Source of the DNA: Dasania phycosphaerae
GTDB taxonomy: Bacteria; Pseudomonadota; Gammaproteobacteria; Pseudomonadales; Dasaniaceae
Assembly: GCF_026891035.1 (NCBI RefSeq)
Contig: NZ_JAPTGG010000008.1
Span: forward strand, 124,001 to 188,000
Direction: 5' to 3'
DNA length: 64,000 nt
The translations under genes and the position numbers were made by a program. The notes beneath the pieces are model-generated. The model had not been told where the DNA came from. It worked only from the letters and a program-made list of their open reading frames with translations, and did not search any database. Of this stretch, positions 26,475 through 35,302 are shown in pieces (within the stretch, counting starts at the first letter, position 1; each line of letters starts with the position of its first letter).

Positions 26475-27158
26475 TTGACAGTAACAATATCTCCCCAGCG
26501 GTTAATGGCCAAACTGGGTTATGAGTTTAAAGATAGCCAGCTATTAGAACGTGCTCTTAGCCACCGTAGCGTAGGGGCAAAAAATAATGAGCGCCTAGAA
26601 TTTTTAGGCGATTCCATTGTTAACTTTGTGATAGCAGAAAGTTTGTTTGAGCGTTTTCCCAAACTCAAAGAGGGCGAGCTTAGTCAAATGCGTGCGCAAT
26701 TGGTTAAGGGCAAAACTCTGGCGGAAATTGCTAGGGAGTTTGAACTGGGTGGTTATTTAAAGCTGGGCCAAGGTGAGATGAAAAGCGGTGGTTTTCGTCG
26801 TGAATCTATACTTGCCGATACGGTAGAGGCCTTGATAGGTGCCATCTATTTAGATTCCGACATGTTGCAATGCCGCGAACGGGTATTGAGCTGGTATCAC
26901 ACGCGCTTAGAGGCTATAGCCTCTAAAAGCAGCCATAAAGATGCCAAAACCACCTTGCAAGAAATACTACAGGCGCAAAAAAAAGCCCTGCCCGTATATA
27001 CCTTAATTGAGACCAGTGGCGAAGATCATCAGCAGCACTTTCAGGTGGCCTGTGAAATAGCCGGGCTACCCAATTGCATGGGTGAGGGTGGCAATAGGCG
27101 CAGTGCTGAACAAGCAGCCGCAGCGGCGGCGATAGAGTTAATTGAAAACAGCCAGTAA
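26475..27158 (+). CDS. rnc: ribonuclease III
   Basis: A double-strand-specific endoribonuclease for rRNA and mRNA processing. The 227-residue protein has the signature NERLEFLGDS, the second catalytic segment ADTVEALIGAIYLD, and a C-terminal double-stranded RNA binding domain from about residue 155 (DAKTTLQEILQAQKKALPVY). The TTG start adjoins the previous stop codon with no spacer, pointing to coupled translation. Confidence 0.97.
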   Translation: MTVTISPQRLMAKLGYEFKDSQLLERALSHRSVGAKNNERLEFLGDSIVNFVIAESLFERFPKLKEGELSQMRAQLVKGKTLAEIAREFELGGYLKLGQGEMKSGGFRRESILADTVEALIGAIYLDSDMLQCRERVLSWYHTRLEAIASKSSHKDAKTTLQEILQAQKKALPVYTLIETSGEDHQQHFQVACEIAGLPNCMGEGGNRRSAEQAAAAAAIELIENSQ

Positions 27159-27174
27159 GGCTGTAGGAAAGATT

Positions 27175-28077
27175 ATGAGTGAAACACGCTGTGGTTATGT
27201 AGCGATCGTAGGCCGCCCCAATGTGGGTAAGTCCACCTTGCTCAACCACATATTAGGGCAAAAAATCAGTATTACCTCGCGCAAGCCACAAACCACGCGT
27301 CACCGTGTGCTGGGTATCAAAACCGAAAACCAAGTGCAGTCCATTTTTGTGGATACTCCTGGCTTACACCAAAACGACGATTCCGAAAAAGCCATTAACC
27401 GCTATATGAACCGTGCCGCCAGCTCGGCGATTAAAGATGTGGATGTGGTGGTATTTGTAGTGGATAGAGGTAAATGGACAGCCGCTGATGATTGGGTGTT
27501 AGAGCAGGTCAAGCGAGCTCCTTGCCCCGTGATTTTAGCGGTCAACAAAGTTGATCAGATGGACGACAAGAGCAGCCTGTTACCCTTTATAGAGGCCGCC
27601 GAACAAAAAATGGACTTTGCTGATATCGTACCTGTTTCAGCCCTAAGAGATACCAACTTAGATCGCTTAGAGGCCTGCATTAACGAGCGTCTGCCCAAAG
27701 ACGATTGGTTTTATGATGAAGACCAAATTACCGATAGAAGCTCGCGTTTTATGGCTGCCGAGTTAGTACGCGAAAAGATCATGCGTCAGCTAGGGGCCGA
27801 AGTACCCTATGAAATCACCGTAGAGATAGAAGAATTTAGCGACAGCGGCAAAAGCTTGCATATAGGCGCATTAATCCTAGTCGAGCGCGAAGGCCAAAAA
27901 CGCATAGTGATAGGCGATAAGGGCAGCCGCTTAAAACTGATAGGTCAGGAGGCCAGGCTAGACATGGAGCAAATGTTTGAGCGCAAAGTTATGCTCAAAC
28001 TGTGGGTGAAAGTAAAGTCAGGCTGGTCTGATGATGAAAGAGCCCTGCGCAGCTTGGGCTATAACGACTTCGACTAG
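27175..28077 (+). CDS. era: GTPase Era
   Basis: An essential GTPase that binds 16S rRNA and assists maturation of the small ribosomal subunit. It has 300 residues. G1 is GRPNVGKSTLLN, G3 DTPGLH and G4 NKVD. The C-terminal KH domain carries RIVIGDKGSRLKLIG. The ATG at 27175 has an AGGA site and yields the normal length; an earlier in-frame start lies inside rnc and is unlikely. Confidence 0.97.
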   Translation: MSETRCGYVAIVGRPNVGKSTLLNHILGQKISITSRKPQTTRHRVLGIKTENQVQSIFVDTPGLHQNDDSEKAINRYMNRAASSAIKDVDVVVFVVDRGKWTAADDWVLEQVKRAPCPVILAVNKVDQMDDKSSLLPFIEAAEQKMDFADIVPVSALRDTNLDRLEACINERLPKDDWFYDEDQITDRSSRFMAAELVREKIMRQLGAEVPYEITVEIEEFSDSGKSLHIGALILVEREGQKRIVIGDKGSRLKLIGQEARLDMEQMFERKVMLKLWVKVKSGWSDDERALRSLGYNDFD

Positions 28078-28083
28078 CGTAAC

Positions 28084-28791
28084 GTGACCATGCGTGTTGA
28101 ACTGCAAGCCGCCTATGTTTTGCACACCAGAAGTTACCGTGATACTAGCTTGTTAGTCGAATTTTTTACGCCCCAACATGGCCGGATTAGCGCCGTTGCC
28201 AAGGGGGTAAGAGCCAGCAGCAAACTGGCTAAGCAAAAGCGCAGCTTATTGCAGGCCTTTAAACCCTTACTGATTAGCTGGGGGGGAAAAAGTGATTTAA
28301 AAAGCTTGTTTCATATAGAGGCGCTAGCCTCTAGCTACGCATTGCAAGGCGAACGCTTATTTAGCGCCATGTATATCAACGAGCTATTAAGCCGCTTACT
28401 GCATAGCGAAGAAGACAGCGAAGACATATTTTATTTATACCAGCAGCTATTAAGCCAATTAAACCAGCAAGAACCAGTAGATATTATCTTGCGCCGCTTT
28501 GAACTAAGCCTGCTGGAATGTTTAGGCTACGGTATAGAGTTACAGAGTATTGCCGATAGTGGTGAGCCTATTCATGCAGAGGGCCATTATCAATACTTCC
28601 CTGAGCAAGGGTTTAGGCCTTATCACGGCAGCCAGGCAGTGCTAAATAGTTTTAGTGGCGCCGATTTACTAGCCATAGCGGCACAAGATTTTCAGCCCGC
28701 CGCCAGAGCCGCCGCCAAAAGATTGTGTAGGCAGGTGCTGGGCTTTTATCTAGGAAGTAAACCACTTAAAAGCCGAGAGTTATTTTTATGA
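28084..28791 (+). CDS. recO: DNA repair protein RecO
   Basis: RecO helps load RecA on gapped DNA together with RecR. The 235-residue protein has the N-terminal OB fold (YVLHTRSYRDTSLLVEFFTPQHGRI is its opening in two parts, positions 11-35) and the helical C-terminal part with RRFELSLLECLGYG. The GTG at 28084 or the ATG at 28090 may be the start. It follows era by six bases. In many relatives pdxJ comes next, but here acpS follows directly. Confidence 0.94.
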   Translation: MTMRVELQAAYVLHTRSYRDTSLLVEFFTPQHGRISAVAKGVRASSKLAKQKRSLLQAFKPLLISWGGKSDLKSLFHIEALASSYALQGERLFSAMYINELLSRLLHSEEDSEDIFYLYQQLLSQLNQQEPVDIILRRFELSLLECLGYGIELQSIADSGEPIHAEGHYQYFPEQGFRPYHGSQAVLNSFSGADLLAIAAQDFQPAARAAAKRLCRQVLGFYLGSKPLKSRELFL

Positions 28792-28822
28792 TGGCGTATA
28801 TAGCCCTTAACAGGTTAGCAGC

Positions 28823-29200
28823 ATGATAGTGGGTATAGGCACTGATTTAGTAAAAATAGCGCGCATAGAGGCCAGCTATCAGCGCTTAGGCGATAAATTT
28901 GCCCAGCGCATATTAACCGCGCAGGAATTTAAACAGTTTCAAACCGCCGCCAAGCCCATGGCCTTATTAGCCAAACGCTTTGCAGTGAAAGAAGCTACCG
29001 GCAAAGCCTTAGGCACAGGCATAGGCCAAGGGGTAAGCTGGCAAGATATTTATATAGAGCACAGCCCGCAGGGGGCACCGATACTCTGTTTAGCCGGTAA
29101 GGCAGCGGAGTATGCCGCCAGCAAACAGGTTTGTGCGCAACATGTCAGCATCAGTGATGAAGACGATATAGCTACGGCCTTCGTTATATTAGAAAGCTAG
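28823..29200 (+). CDS. acpS: holo-[acyl-carrier-protein] synthase
   Basis: Transfers phosphopantetheine from CoA to apo-ACP for fatty acid synthesis. The 125 residues contain the two family motifs, GIGTDLVKIARIE at the N-terminus and KRFAVKEATGKALGTG near residue 52, which bind Mg2+ and CoA. It is part of the rnc-era-recO series, with pdxJ absent from its usual place before it. Confidence 0.95.
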   Translation: MIVGIGTDLVKIARIEASYQRLGDKFAQRILTAQEFKQFQTAAKPMALLAKRFAVKEATGKALGTGIGQGVSWQDIYIEHSPQGAPILCLAGKAAEYAASKQVCAQHVSISDEDDIATAFVILES

Positions 29201-29256
29201 TAAGCCTATAAAAAGCGACATAGATCCAAGCGACTCAAAAGGAATACCAGTTCATT

Positions 29257-31491
29257 ATGGTAAAAGTACGCGAAGAATATCCGGTTAACACCGACGGCTC
29301 CATAGATGTAAGCCAGTGGCTGGATAGGCTGCCGGTAGATCCGGAAGTTGATAAAAAAGAATTACTGCGTGCCTGTAACTTTAGTCAGTTTATAGAGCAG
29401 CAACCCAGTACCGATTCGCCCAATTCCTGGGGCAAAGAGCACAGCCGTTTCCGCATAGGTATGGAAATGGTGGAGATACTGGCAGACCTACATCTAGATA
29501 CAGAAACCCTGGTTGCGGCCATGATTTATCGCTTGGTGCGCGAACATCAGTTAGAGCTGGATGTCGTCAAAGAAAACTTTGGCGAGCGAGTAGCCACCCT
29601 AATTGAAGGGGTGATACGCATGGCCGCCATGAGCAAGGTTATTGCCGGTGATACCCCGGTACTAGGCCAGGCTAGCGCGCAAAAAGAAAACATACGCAAA
29701 ATGCTGGTCGCCTTAGTCGACGACGTGAGGGTGGCACTTTTAAAGCTGGCCGAACGCACCTGCGCGATACGAGCGGTAAAAAACAATCCTACTCGCCGCT
29801 ATTCCGTAGCCAGAGAAGTGTTTGATATCTACGCTCCCTTAGCCCATCGCTTAGGCATAGGCCACATTAAGTGGGAGCTAGAGGATTTATCCTTCCGCTA
29901 TTTGCACGCCGCCTCCTATAAAAAAATCGCCAAATTGCTCGATGAAAAAAGGCTGGCTAGGCAGAGCTATATAGAAAACGTTAAAAGCTTGCTTACCGAG
30001 GTGTTGGCAAAAAACAATATCGAGGCCGAGCTTACTGGTCGCGCCAAGCATATCTATAGCATTTGGCGCAAAATGCAGCGTAAAGGTATAGGCTTTTCTC
30101 AGGTTTATGACATACGGGCCGTGAGAATATTGGTGCCTGAGCTAAAAGACTGCTATGCCGCATTGGGTTTAGTGCACGGCCTGTGGCGCAATATTGCCAA
30201 CGAGTTTGACGACTATATAGCCAATCCCAAAGACAATGGTTATCGCTCCTTACACACAGCGGTAATAGGCCCAGAAGGTAAGGTTTTAGAAATACAAATA
30301 CGTACCTTTGCCATGCACGAGGAGTCCGAGTATGGCGTTTGCGCCCATTGGCGTTATAAAGGCGCCGACAGGCACGGCGGCAGCAGCTATGAAGAAAAAA
30401 TCGCGTGGCTGCGGCAGGTTTTAGATTGGCACGAAGAGATAGACGGCGGCACCGAAGAAATCACCAAACGCTTTTCTAATGCCCAAGATAGGATCTATGT
30501 ATTTACGCCCGATGGTCATGTGGTGAACCTGGCGCAAGGCTCCACACCGCTAGATTTTGCTTACCACATACATACCGAAGTAGGGCATCGCTGCCGCGGC
30601 GCTAAAGTGAATGGCCGCATAGTGCCGTTAACCTACACCCTGGCTACCGGCGAGCAGGTAGAGATACTTACTGGTAAAGAAAACAATCCTAAGCGTGACT
30701 GGTTACAGCCCAGTCTGAACTATCTGCAATCTTCACGTGCGCGCAGCAAAGTGCAGGCTTGGTTTAGGTTACAAGCCAGAGAAGATAATGTCGCTGCTGG
30801 CAGAGCCCTAGTCGAAAAAGTTTTTAAACGTATGGCCTTAACCAGCCTGGATTATAAAACCGTAGCCACCTATTTTGGCTATCAAGTCGTTGAGGATATG
30901 TATGCGGCGGTAGGTGCGGGAGATATTAACACCGCACAAATCATTGCAGTCAGTGAGCGCTTTGATAAAGGCGTGCAAGCCACCGAACCCGATCTCGTTA
31001 CCAAGCCCGTGCGCTTGGATGAGAGCAGTAACGACATAGTGGTGCAAGGGGTGGGTAATTTACTAACCCATTTTGCTAAATGTTGTAAGCCGGTACGTGG
31101 CGATATGATTATGGGTTATGTCACCCAAGGCAGAGGCGTGAGCATACATCAGCAAGATTGTGCCAAATTACTGCAGCTACAACACAATGAGCCCGAGCGC
31201 ATTATAGAAGTGAACTGGGGTGATAATCACAAACAGCAAGGTTATCCGGTTGATTTAGAAGTGACTGCCTTTGATCGCCAAGGTTTATTGCGGGATGTAA
31301 CCACCTTGCTGGCCAATGCCAAAGTCGATGTTATCGCCATGCAAACTACCACCAATAGAAAAGATCACACGGCCTTAATGACCTTAACGGTAGAAATGCA
31401 CAGCCTGGCGGAGCTAGCTAATCTGCTTAGCAAGATTAATAACCTGCCTAATGTGTCTAATGCCTATAGGGTTAGGGAAGATAAAAAATAA
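29257..31491 (+). CDS. relA: GTP pyrophosphokinase RelA
   Basis: The ribosome-linked (p)ppGpp synthetase of the stringent response. It has 744 residues. The N-terminal hydrolase domain is degenerate: the HDxxED motif of SpoT is replaced in AAMIYRLVREHQLEL, as in true RelA. The synthetase domain has YDIRAVRILV and NGYRSLHTAVIGPEG. A TGS domain (DRIYVFTPDGHVVNL) and a C-terminal ACT domain (DRQGLLRDVTTLL) follow. An AAAGGA site precedes the ATG. Its stop overlaps the mazG start by one base. Confidence 0.96.
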   Translation: MVKVREEYPVNTDGSIDVSQWLDRLPVDPEVDKKELLRACNFSQFIEQQPSTDSPNSWGKEHSRFRIGMEMVEILADLHLDTETLVAAMIYRLVREHQLELDVVKENFGERVATLIEGVIRMAAMSKVIAGDTPVLGQASAQKENIRKMLVALVDDVRVALLKLAERTCAIRAVKNNPTRRYSVAREVFDIYAPLAHRLGIGHIKWELEDLSFRYLHAASYKKIAKLLDEKRLARQSYIENVKSLLTEVLAKNNIEAELTGRAKHIYSIWRKMQRKGIGFSQVYDIRAVRILVPELKDCYAALGLVHGLWRNIANEFDDYIANPKDNGYRSLHTAVIGPEGKVLEIQIRTFAMHEESEYGVCAHWRYKGADRHGGSSYEEKIAWLRQVLDWHEEIDGGTEEITKRFSNAQDRIYVFTPDGHVVNLAQGSTPLDFAYHIHTEVGHRCRGAKVNGRIVPLTYTLATGEQVEILTGKENNPKRDWLQPSLNYLQSSRARSKVQAWFRLQAREDNVAAGRALVEKVFKRMALTSLDYKTVATYFGYQVVEDMYAAVGAGDINTAQIIAVSERFDKGVQATEPDLVTKPVRLDESSNDIVVQGVGNLLTHFAKCCKPVRGDMIMGYVTQGRGVSIHQQDCAKLLQLQHNEPERIIEVNWGDNHKQQGYPVDLEVTAFDRQGLLRDVTTLLANAKVDVIAMQTTTNRKDHTALMTLTVEMHSLAELANLLSKINNLPNVSNAYRVREDKK

Positions 31492-32306
31492 TGGCAGAAC
31501 CGCGTTATACCCTAGGTGACTTGCAAACACTTATGCAGCGCTTGCGTGACCCCAAGGATGGTTGCCCTTGGGATAGAGCACAAAGCTTTGACAGCATCGT
31601 GCCCCACACCCTAGAAGAAGCTTATGAGCTGGTTGACGCCATAGCTCAAAAAGATATGCAGCATATAAAAGAAGAGCTGGGGGACGTGCTATTTCAAGTT
31701 ATTTTTTACAGCCAGCTCGCCGAGGAGCAGCAAGCGTTTAGTCTTGATGAGGTCATTCACGACTTGACCGTCAAACTAATACGCCGCCACCCCCATGTAT
31801 TCCCCAGTGGCGATTTGCACAGTCGCGCTGGCCAACAAAACACCCCAAGCCAGCAAGTAAAACAAAACTGGGAGGCGATTAAGCAACAAGAGCGCCAGCA
31901 AAAGCAGCAGCACGGCCTGTTGGCAGATGTGCCGCTAGCCTTGCCCGCGCTTAACCGAGCTAGCAAATTACAAAAGCGGGCAGCTAAAGTGGGCTTTGAC
32001 TGGGACGACATCAACAAAGTAATAGAAAAGCTGCACGAAGAGCTGGCCGAATTGGAGCAGGCTCAACAGGTAGGTGATAGGGCAGAAATCGAGGCTGAGT
32101 TAGGCGACATCCTATTTTGCTGTGTCAACTTGGCAAGACATTTAGACGTTAGCCCAGAGTCAGCGTTACGCGCTACCAACCAAAAATTTGAGCGCCGCTT
32201 TGGCTATATAGAGCAGCAACTACAAGCCCGTGAGCAAAATATAGCGGACGCAGAATTGGCGGCTTTAGAAGCTTTGTGGCTGGAAGCCAAGCGCCATCTA
32301 GGCTAG
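31491..32306 (+). CDS. mazG: nucleoside triphosphate pyrophosphohydrolase MazG
   Basis: Hydrolyses NTPs and dNTPs to monophosphates and is thought to limit (p)ppGpp build-up or clean the nucleotide pool. The 271-residue protein has two MazG repeats, with the metal-binding HTLEEAYELVDAI and EELGDVLFQV in the first and KLHEELAELEQA and EAELGDILFCCVN in the second. It is coupled to relA by a TAATG overlap. No mazEF toxin-antitoxin pair lies between them, unlike E. coli. Confidence 0.95.
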   Translation: MAEPRYTLGDLQTLMQRLRDPKDGCPWDRAQSFDSIVPHTLEEAYELVDAIAQKDMQHIKEELGDVLFQVIFYSQLAEEQQAFSLDEVIHDLTVKLIRRHPHVFPSGDLHSRAGQQNTPSQQVKQNWEAIKQQERQQKQQHGLLADVPLALPALNRASKLQKRAAKVGFDWDDINKVIEKLHEELAELEQAQQVGDRAEIEAELGDILFCCVNLARHLDVSPESALRATNQKFERRFGYIEQQLQAREQNIADAELAALEALWLEAKRHLG

Positions 32307-32457
32307 CTACAGGGCTTACAATTAGCAAATAAGTTGTTGATTAGGCTTGTTTTTTTGCATTTTCTACACGCTATTAGGCAGGTTTGTTTAAAAAATGAGC
32401 GATTTGGCCTGCCAGGGCGATGAATACGCTTGAGCTTGGCTGGCTAGATGTGTAAGG

Positions 32458-32487
32458 TTGTGCGCCTTATTTGGTAGTAAATATATT
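32458..32487 (+). promoter_or_regulatory. candidate sigma-70 promoter for adk
   Basis: TTGTGC (32458-32463) and TATATT (32482-32487) are spaced by 18 bases, about 55 bases before the adk ATG. Match to consensus is moderate. Confidence 0.4.
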
Positions 32488-32542
32488 ATTCTGCGCTGTA
32501 TGCAGGCTTTAAAGGTTTATTTATTTTTTAGGAGCAATCCCA

Positions 32543-33190
32543 ATGCGAGCTATTTTGTTAGGTCCACCAGGTGCCGGTAAAGGTACACAAGCGCAGTTCA
32601 TCTGTGAGAAGTTTGCGGTACCGCAAATATCTACCGGTGATATGTTGCGTGCAGCAGTAAAAGCAGAAACTGAAATGGGCTTGCAGGTAAAAGCAGTTAT
32701 GGCCAGTGGCGGTTTGGTTTCTGACGATATTATTATCGGCATAATTAAAGAGCGTATTGCTCAAGCTGACTGTAAAAACGGCTTCTTATTTGATGGCTTT
32801 CCTCGCACTATTCCCCAGGCTGAAGCGCTACAAGAAGCTGGTGTGGCTATAGACCATGTTCTAGAAATCTCAGTAGCAGATGAAGAGATAATTTCACGTA
32901 TGAGTGGCCGTCGTGTTCACGAAGCTTCGGGTCGTGTCTATCACGTTGTTTTTAATCCGCCAGCAAAAGAAGGTGTGGACGATGAAACGGGTGAACCACT
33001 GATCCAACGCGAAGACGATCACGAAGACACCGTTCGCAAGCGTTTAAATATCTATCACGAGCAAACCGCCCCTTTAGTTGCTTTTTATCAGGATAAAGCT
33101 GATGAAATAGGCTCAAAATACCATCGTGTAGAAGGTGTGGGCAGTGTTGAGGAAATACGTAATAAAGTCTTAGCTGCTCTAACTAGCTAA
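32543..33190 (+). CDS. adk: adenylate kinase
   Basis: Interconverts ATP, ADP and AMP. The 215-residue long-lid form has the P-loop GPPGAGKGTQ at residues 7-16, DGFPRTIPQAEAL, and the lid opening GRRVHEASGRVYH without zinc-binding cysteines. The AGGAGC ribosome site is strong. It stands alone with its own likely promoter and terminator. Confidence 0.97.
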   Translation: MRAILLGPPGAGKGTQAQFICEKFAVPQISTGDMLRAAVKAETEMGLQVKAVMASGGLVSDDIIIGIIKERIAQADCKNGFLFDGFPRTIPQAEALQEAGVAIDHVLEISVADEEIISRMSGRRVHEASGRVYHVVFNPPAKEGVDDETGEPLIQREDDHEDTVRKRLNIYHEQTAPLVAFYQDKADEIGSKYHRVEGVGSVEEIRNKVLAALTS

Positions 33191-33237
33191 AACTCATAAG
33201 TGTTGTCTTTTTCGACACCTTTAAAAGCTTCTTAGGG

Positions 33238-33261
33238 AAAAGCTCCTTAGGGAGCTTTTTT
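33238..33261 (+). terminator. rho-independent terminator of adk
   Basis: AAGCTCC (33240-33246) and GGAGCTT (33251-33257) pair around TTAG, flanked by As upstream and a T run downstream. It lies about 50 bases after the adk stop. Confidence 0.85.
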
Positions 33262-33676
33262 ATTGCCTGTTATAAATAGTCACAATGGTTAAATTAGTCT
33301 GCTTAGCATCGTGATACTACGACTTTGTTTAGCCGCAAAAGTCGACAGCCTTATGGGGCAATCAACTTTTGCCAGGCTAAAACCATAGCCAACTGCAGTT
33401 TATTTTTTAAATATTATAGCTGCCGGAAATTTTATCTTTTACAGCTAAATCAGATTAAAAATCCCCAATTCTCAATTTCAGCCCTGATTTTTTAAAAAAA
33501 AGGCGATTTTTTTAAAAAAATAGAGAAAAAAACCTCAAAAAACTTTAGAAATTTCATTTTTTAGGCTAAGTATTAAGTGGATTTTTTAAAACTGTGCATG
33601 CTTCTTATTTAATAAAACTAATCAACCCCTAAGAAGCTGTTGTAACGCACAAGGCCATTGTTGAGGAGAAGGTAAA
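33262..33676. promoter_or_regulatory. AT-rich regulatory stretch with T/A tracts ahead of the AlgP-like gene
   Basis: No gene is visible. Between 33486 and 33523 two 19-base copies of a GATTTTTT-AAAAAAA unit stand in tandem, and a third partial copy lies at 33580-33590. The 19-base spacing is close to two helical turns. Such A-tract DNA is usually bent and attracts nucleoid proteins, so it may control the Lys/Ala-rich protein downstream. A strong AGGAGAAGG ribosome site follows at 33663-33671. Confidence 0.45.
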
Positions 33677-34561
33677 ATGCCTAAAGCTAAAGCGAAGAAA
33701 AAGCCTGCTGCGAAGAAACGCGTTGCAGCAAAAAAAGCACCAGCTAAAACTGTTGTCAGCCCTATGGTTGCGAAAGCACAAGAGGCTATAGATAAGCTGA
33801 ATAAATCCATTGCTGCCGAGCAGAAAAGCCAGTCTGCTTTACAGAAGAAAGCGGCAGCTGCTAAGAAGAAGGCAGCCAAATCAGGTAAGGCTGCAGATAA
33901 AAACGCTGCTAAGCGTGCCAGGGCAGCTACGGCTAAAGCCGCTGCTAAAATCAAAGCTTTGCGCGATAAGTCGGCTGATGCCAAGCTTAGGCTGACTAAA
34001 GCCAAGTCAGACGCTAAGGCTAAAGCCGCGGCAGCAGCTGTAGAAGCTACCCTAGCTAGCCGTGCGGCAGCGGCAGCGGCAGCGGATAATGCGGCTCTAG
34101 CCAAAGCCGTTAAAGCCTTTGAAGCCAATTGGCTGAAGAAGCGTGCTGCAGCTAATAAGAAGAAGTTAGCCGCATTAGCTAAAAAGCTAAAAGCCAAGGC
34201 CGCCGCAGCAGCTAAGAAAGAAGCTGCTAAGGTAGCCACAGCGGAGCGTAAAGCCGCCGCTAAAGCTAAAGCCGCCGCTAAAAAGGCAGCAGCCAAAGCC
34301 AAAGCAGCGGAGCGCAAAGCTGCAGCCAAGGCCAAAGCCGCCGAGCGCAAGGCAGCAGCAAAAGCCAAGGCAGCAGCTAAAAAAGCCGCCGCTAAAGCGA
34401 AAAAGAAAGCTGCACCTAAGAAAAAGGCTGCCAAGAAAAAAGCAGCCCCTAAGAAAAAGGCCGCTGCTAAGAAAAAAGCAGCTCCCAAGAAAAAGGCCGT
34501 CGCTAAGAAAAAACCAGCCAAGAAAAAGGCTGCTAAGCGTAAAGCCGCTAAGAAAAAGTAA
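33677..34561 (+). CDS. AlgP/histone H1-like Lys-Ala-rich DNA-binding protein
   Basis: A 294-residue, extremely basic protein built of Lys and Ala. Residues 1-30 are basic. Residues 30-160 form a predicted long helical or coiled-coil segment (SPMVAKAQEAIDKLNKSI onward). The C-terminal half consists of AERKAAAKAKA-type and KKKAAP-type repeats like eukaryotic histone H1 tails. It resembles AlgP (AlgR3) of Pseudomonas, a histone-like protein implicated in control of algD. Whether it controls exopolysaccharide here is not shown. The repeats would make copy-number variation between strains likely. Confidence 0.85.
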   Translation: MPKAKAKKKPAAKKRVAAKKAPAKTVVSPMVAKAQEAIDKLNKSIAAEQKSQSALQKKAAAAKKKAAKSGKAADKNAAKRARAATAKAAAKIKALRDKSADAKLRLTKAKSDAKAKAAAAAVEATLASRAAAAAAADNAALAKAVKAFEANWLKKRAAANKKKLAALAKKLKAKAAAAAKKEAAKVATAERKAAAKAKAAAKKAAAKAKAAERKAAAKAKAAERKAAAKAKAAAKKAAAKAKKKAAPKKKAAKKKAAPKKKAAAKKKAAPKKKAVAKKKPAKKKAAKRKAAKKK

Positions 34562-34578
34562 TACTTAGCACTATCATA

Positions 34579-34610
34579 AACCCCAGTTAGCCTTGCTACT
34601 GGGGTTTTTT
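34579..34610 (+). terminator. rho-independent terminator of the AlgP-like gene
   Basis: AACCCCAGT (34579-34587) and ACTGGGGTT (34598-34606) form a 9-bp stem, followed by Ts to 34610. The right arm lies inside the 3' end of mobA on the other strand. Confidence 0.85.
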
Positions 34611-35192
34611 ATTGCCTGTTGCTAGCCGCTCAGGACTATTAATATTAAGAAATTGACCTCGCAAATCCGACAAGTCTGCTGCTTGCGCCCTATGTTGTTG
34701 CTGCCAATCCCGTACTCGCCGATTTCCCTGTTGCAAATAACGATTTAAGTTAGTGGCTACCGAGGTTTTTAGCAGGCAAAATAGATATTGGTCCCGTTCT
34801 CCATCATTAACATAGCTAATGTCACCATCGCTACTAAGTAAGCTATGGGTCAATCTGGCGACTAAATCAGGGGGTAATATAGGACTGTCACAGGGGCAAA
34901 TAAGGCAGTAGTCAGTTTTAATATGGGGCAGGCAGCTGGCTATACCGGCTAAGGGGCCTTGAAAGTCGGTAAGCTGATCGCGAATACAGGGGTAACCATA
35001 CTGCTGATACTGTTCCAAGTTGCGATTACAGCTAATAACTATATCACTCACTTGCGGGCCTATTTGTGCAATGACATGACTAATCAGGGGCTGATCTTGC
35101 CACTGTACCAAGCCTTTATCACGGTATTGAAAACGGCGACCTTGGCCACCCGCTAAAATAATTGCACTAATATTATTGCGATCAATTTTCAT
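34596..35192 (-). CDS. mobA: molybdenum cofactor guanylyltransferase
   Basis: Adds GMP to molybdopterin to make the guanine dinucleotide cofactor. The 198-residue protein has the nucleotide-binding signature IILAGGQGRRF followed by YRDKGLVQW, and LICPCDSPILPPDL with the metal-binding Asp. It converges on the AlgP-like gene, and its last codons lie within that gene's terminator. No other molybdopterin genes are in view. Confidence 0.92.
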   Translation of the reverse strand: MKIDRNNISAIILAGGQGRRFQYRDKGLVQWQDQPLISHVIAQIGPQVSDIVISCNRNLEQYQQYGYPCIRDQLTDFQGPLAGIASCLPHIKTDYCLICPCDSPILPPDLVARLTHSLLSSDGDISYVNDGERDQYLFCLLKTSVATNLNRYLQQGNRRVRDWQQQHRAQAADLSDLRGQFLNINSPERLATGNKKPQ

Positions 35193-35302
35193 TATTTTGC
35201 CGTAAACTGCTTGTTGATAAAATCTCCGTGCTTTAGTTTACACCTAAATAGCTAGGCGCCCTAAGTCATTAACCCTTGTTGTAACGGTAGTTCATCATAG
35301 CT

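Noticed and set aside
33622..34521. A 299-codon open frame on the minus strand, Ala/Phe-rich and apparently membrane-like
   Set aside because: It is the exact antisense of the Lys/Ala-rich AlgP-like gene. The repeat composition keeps this frame free of stops, and the sense gene has a strong ribosome site and terminator.
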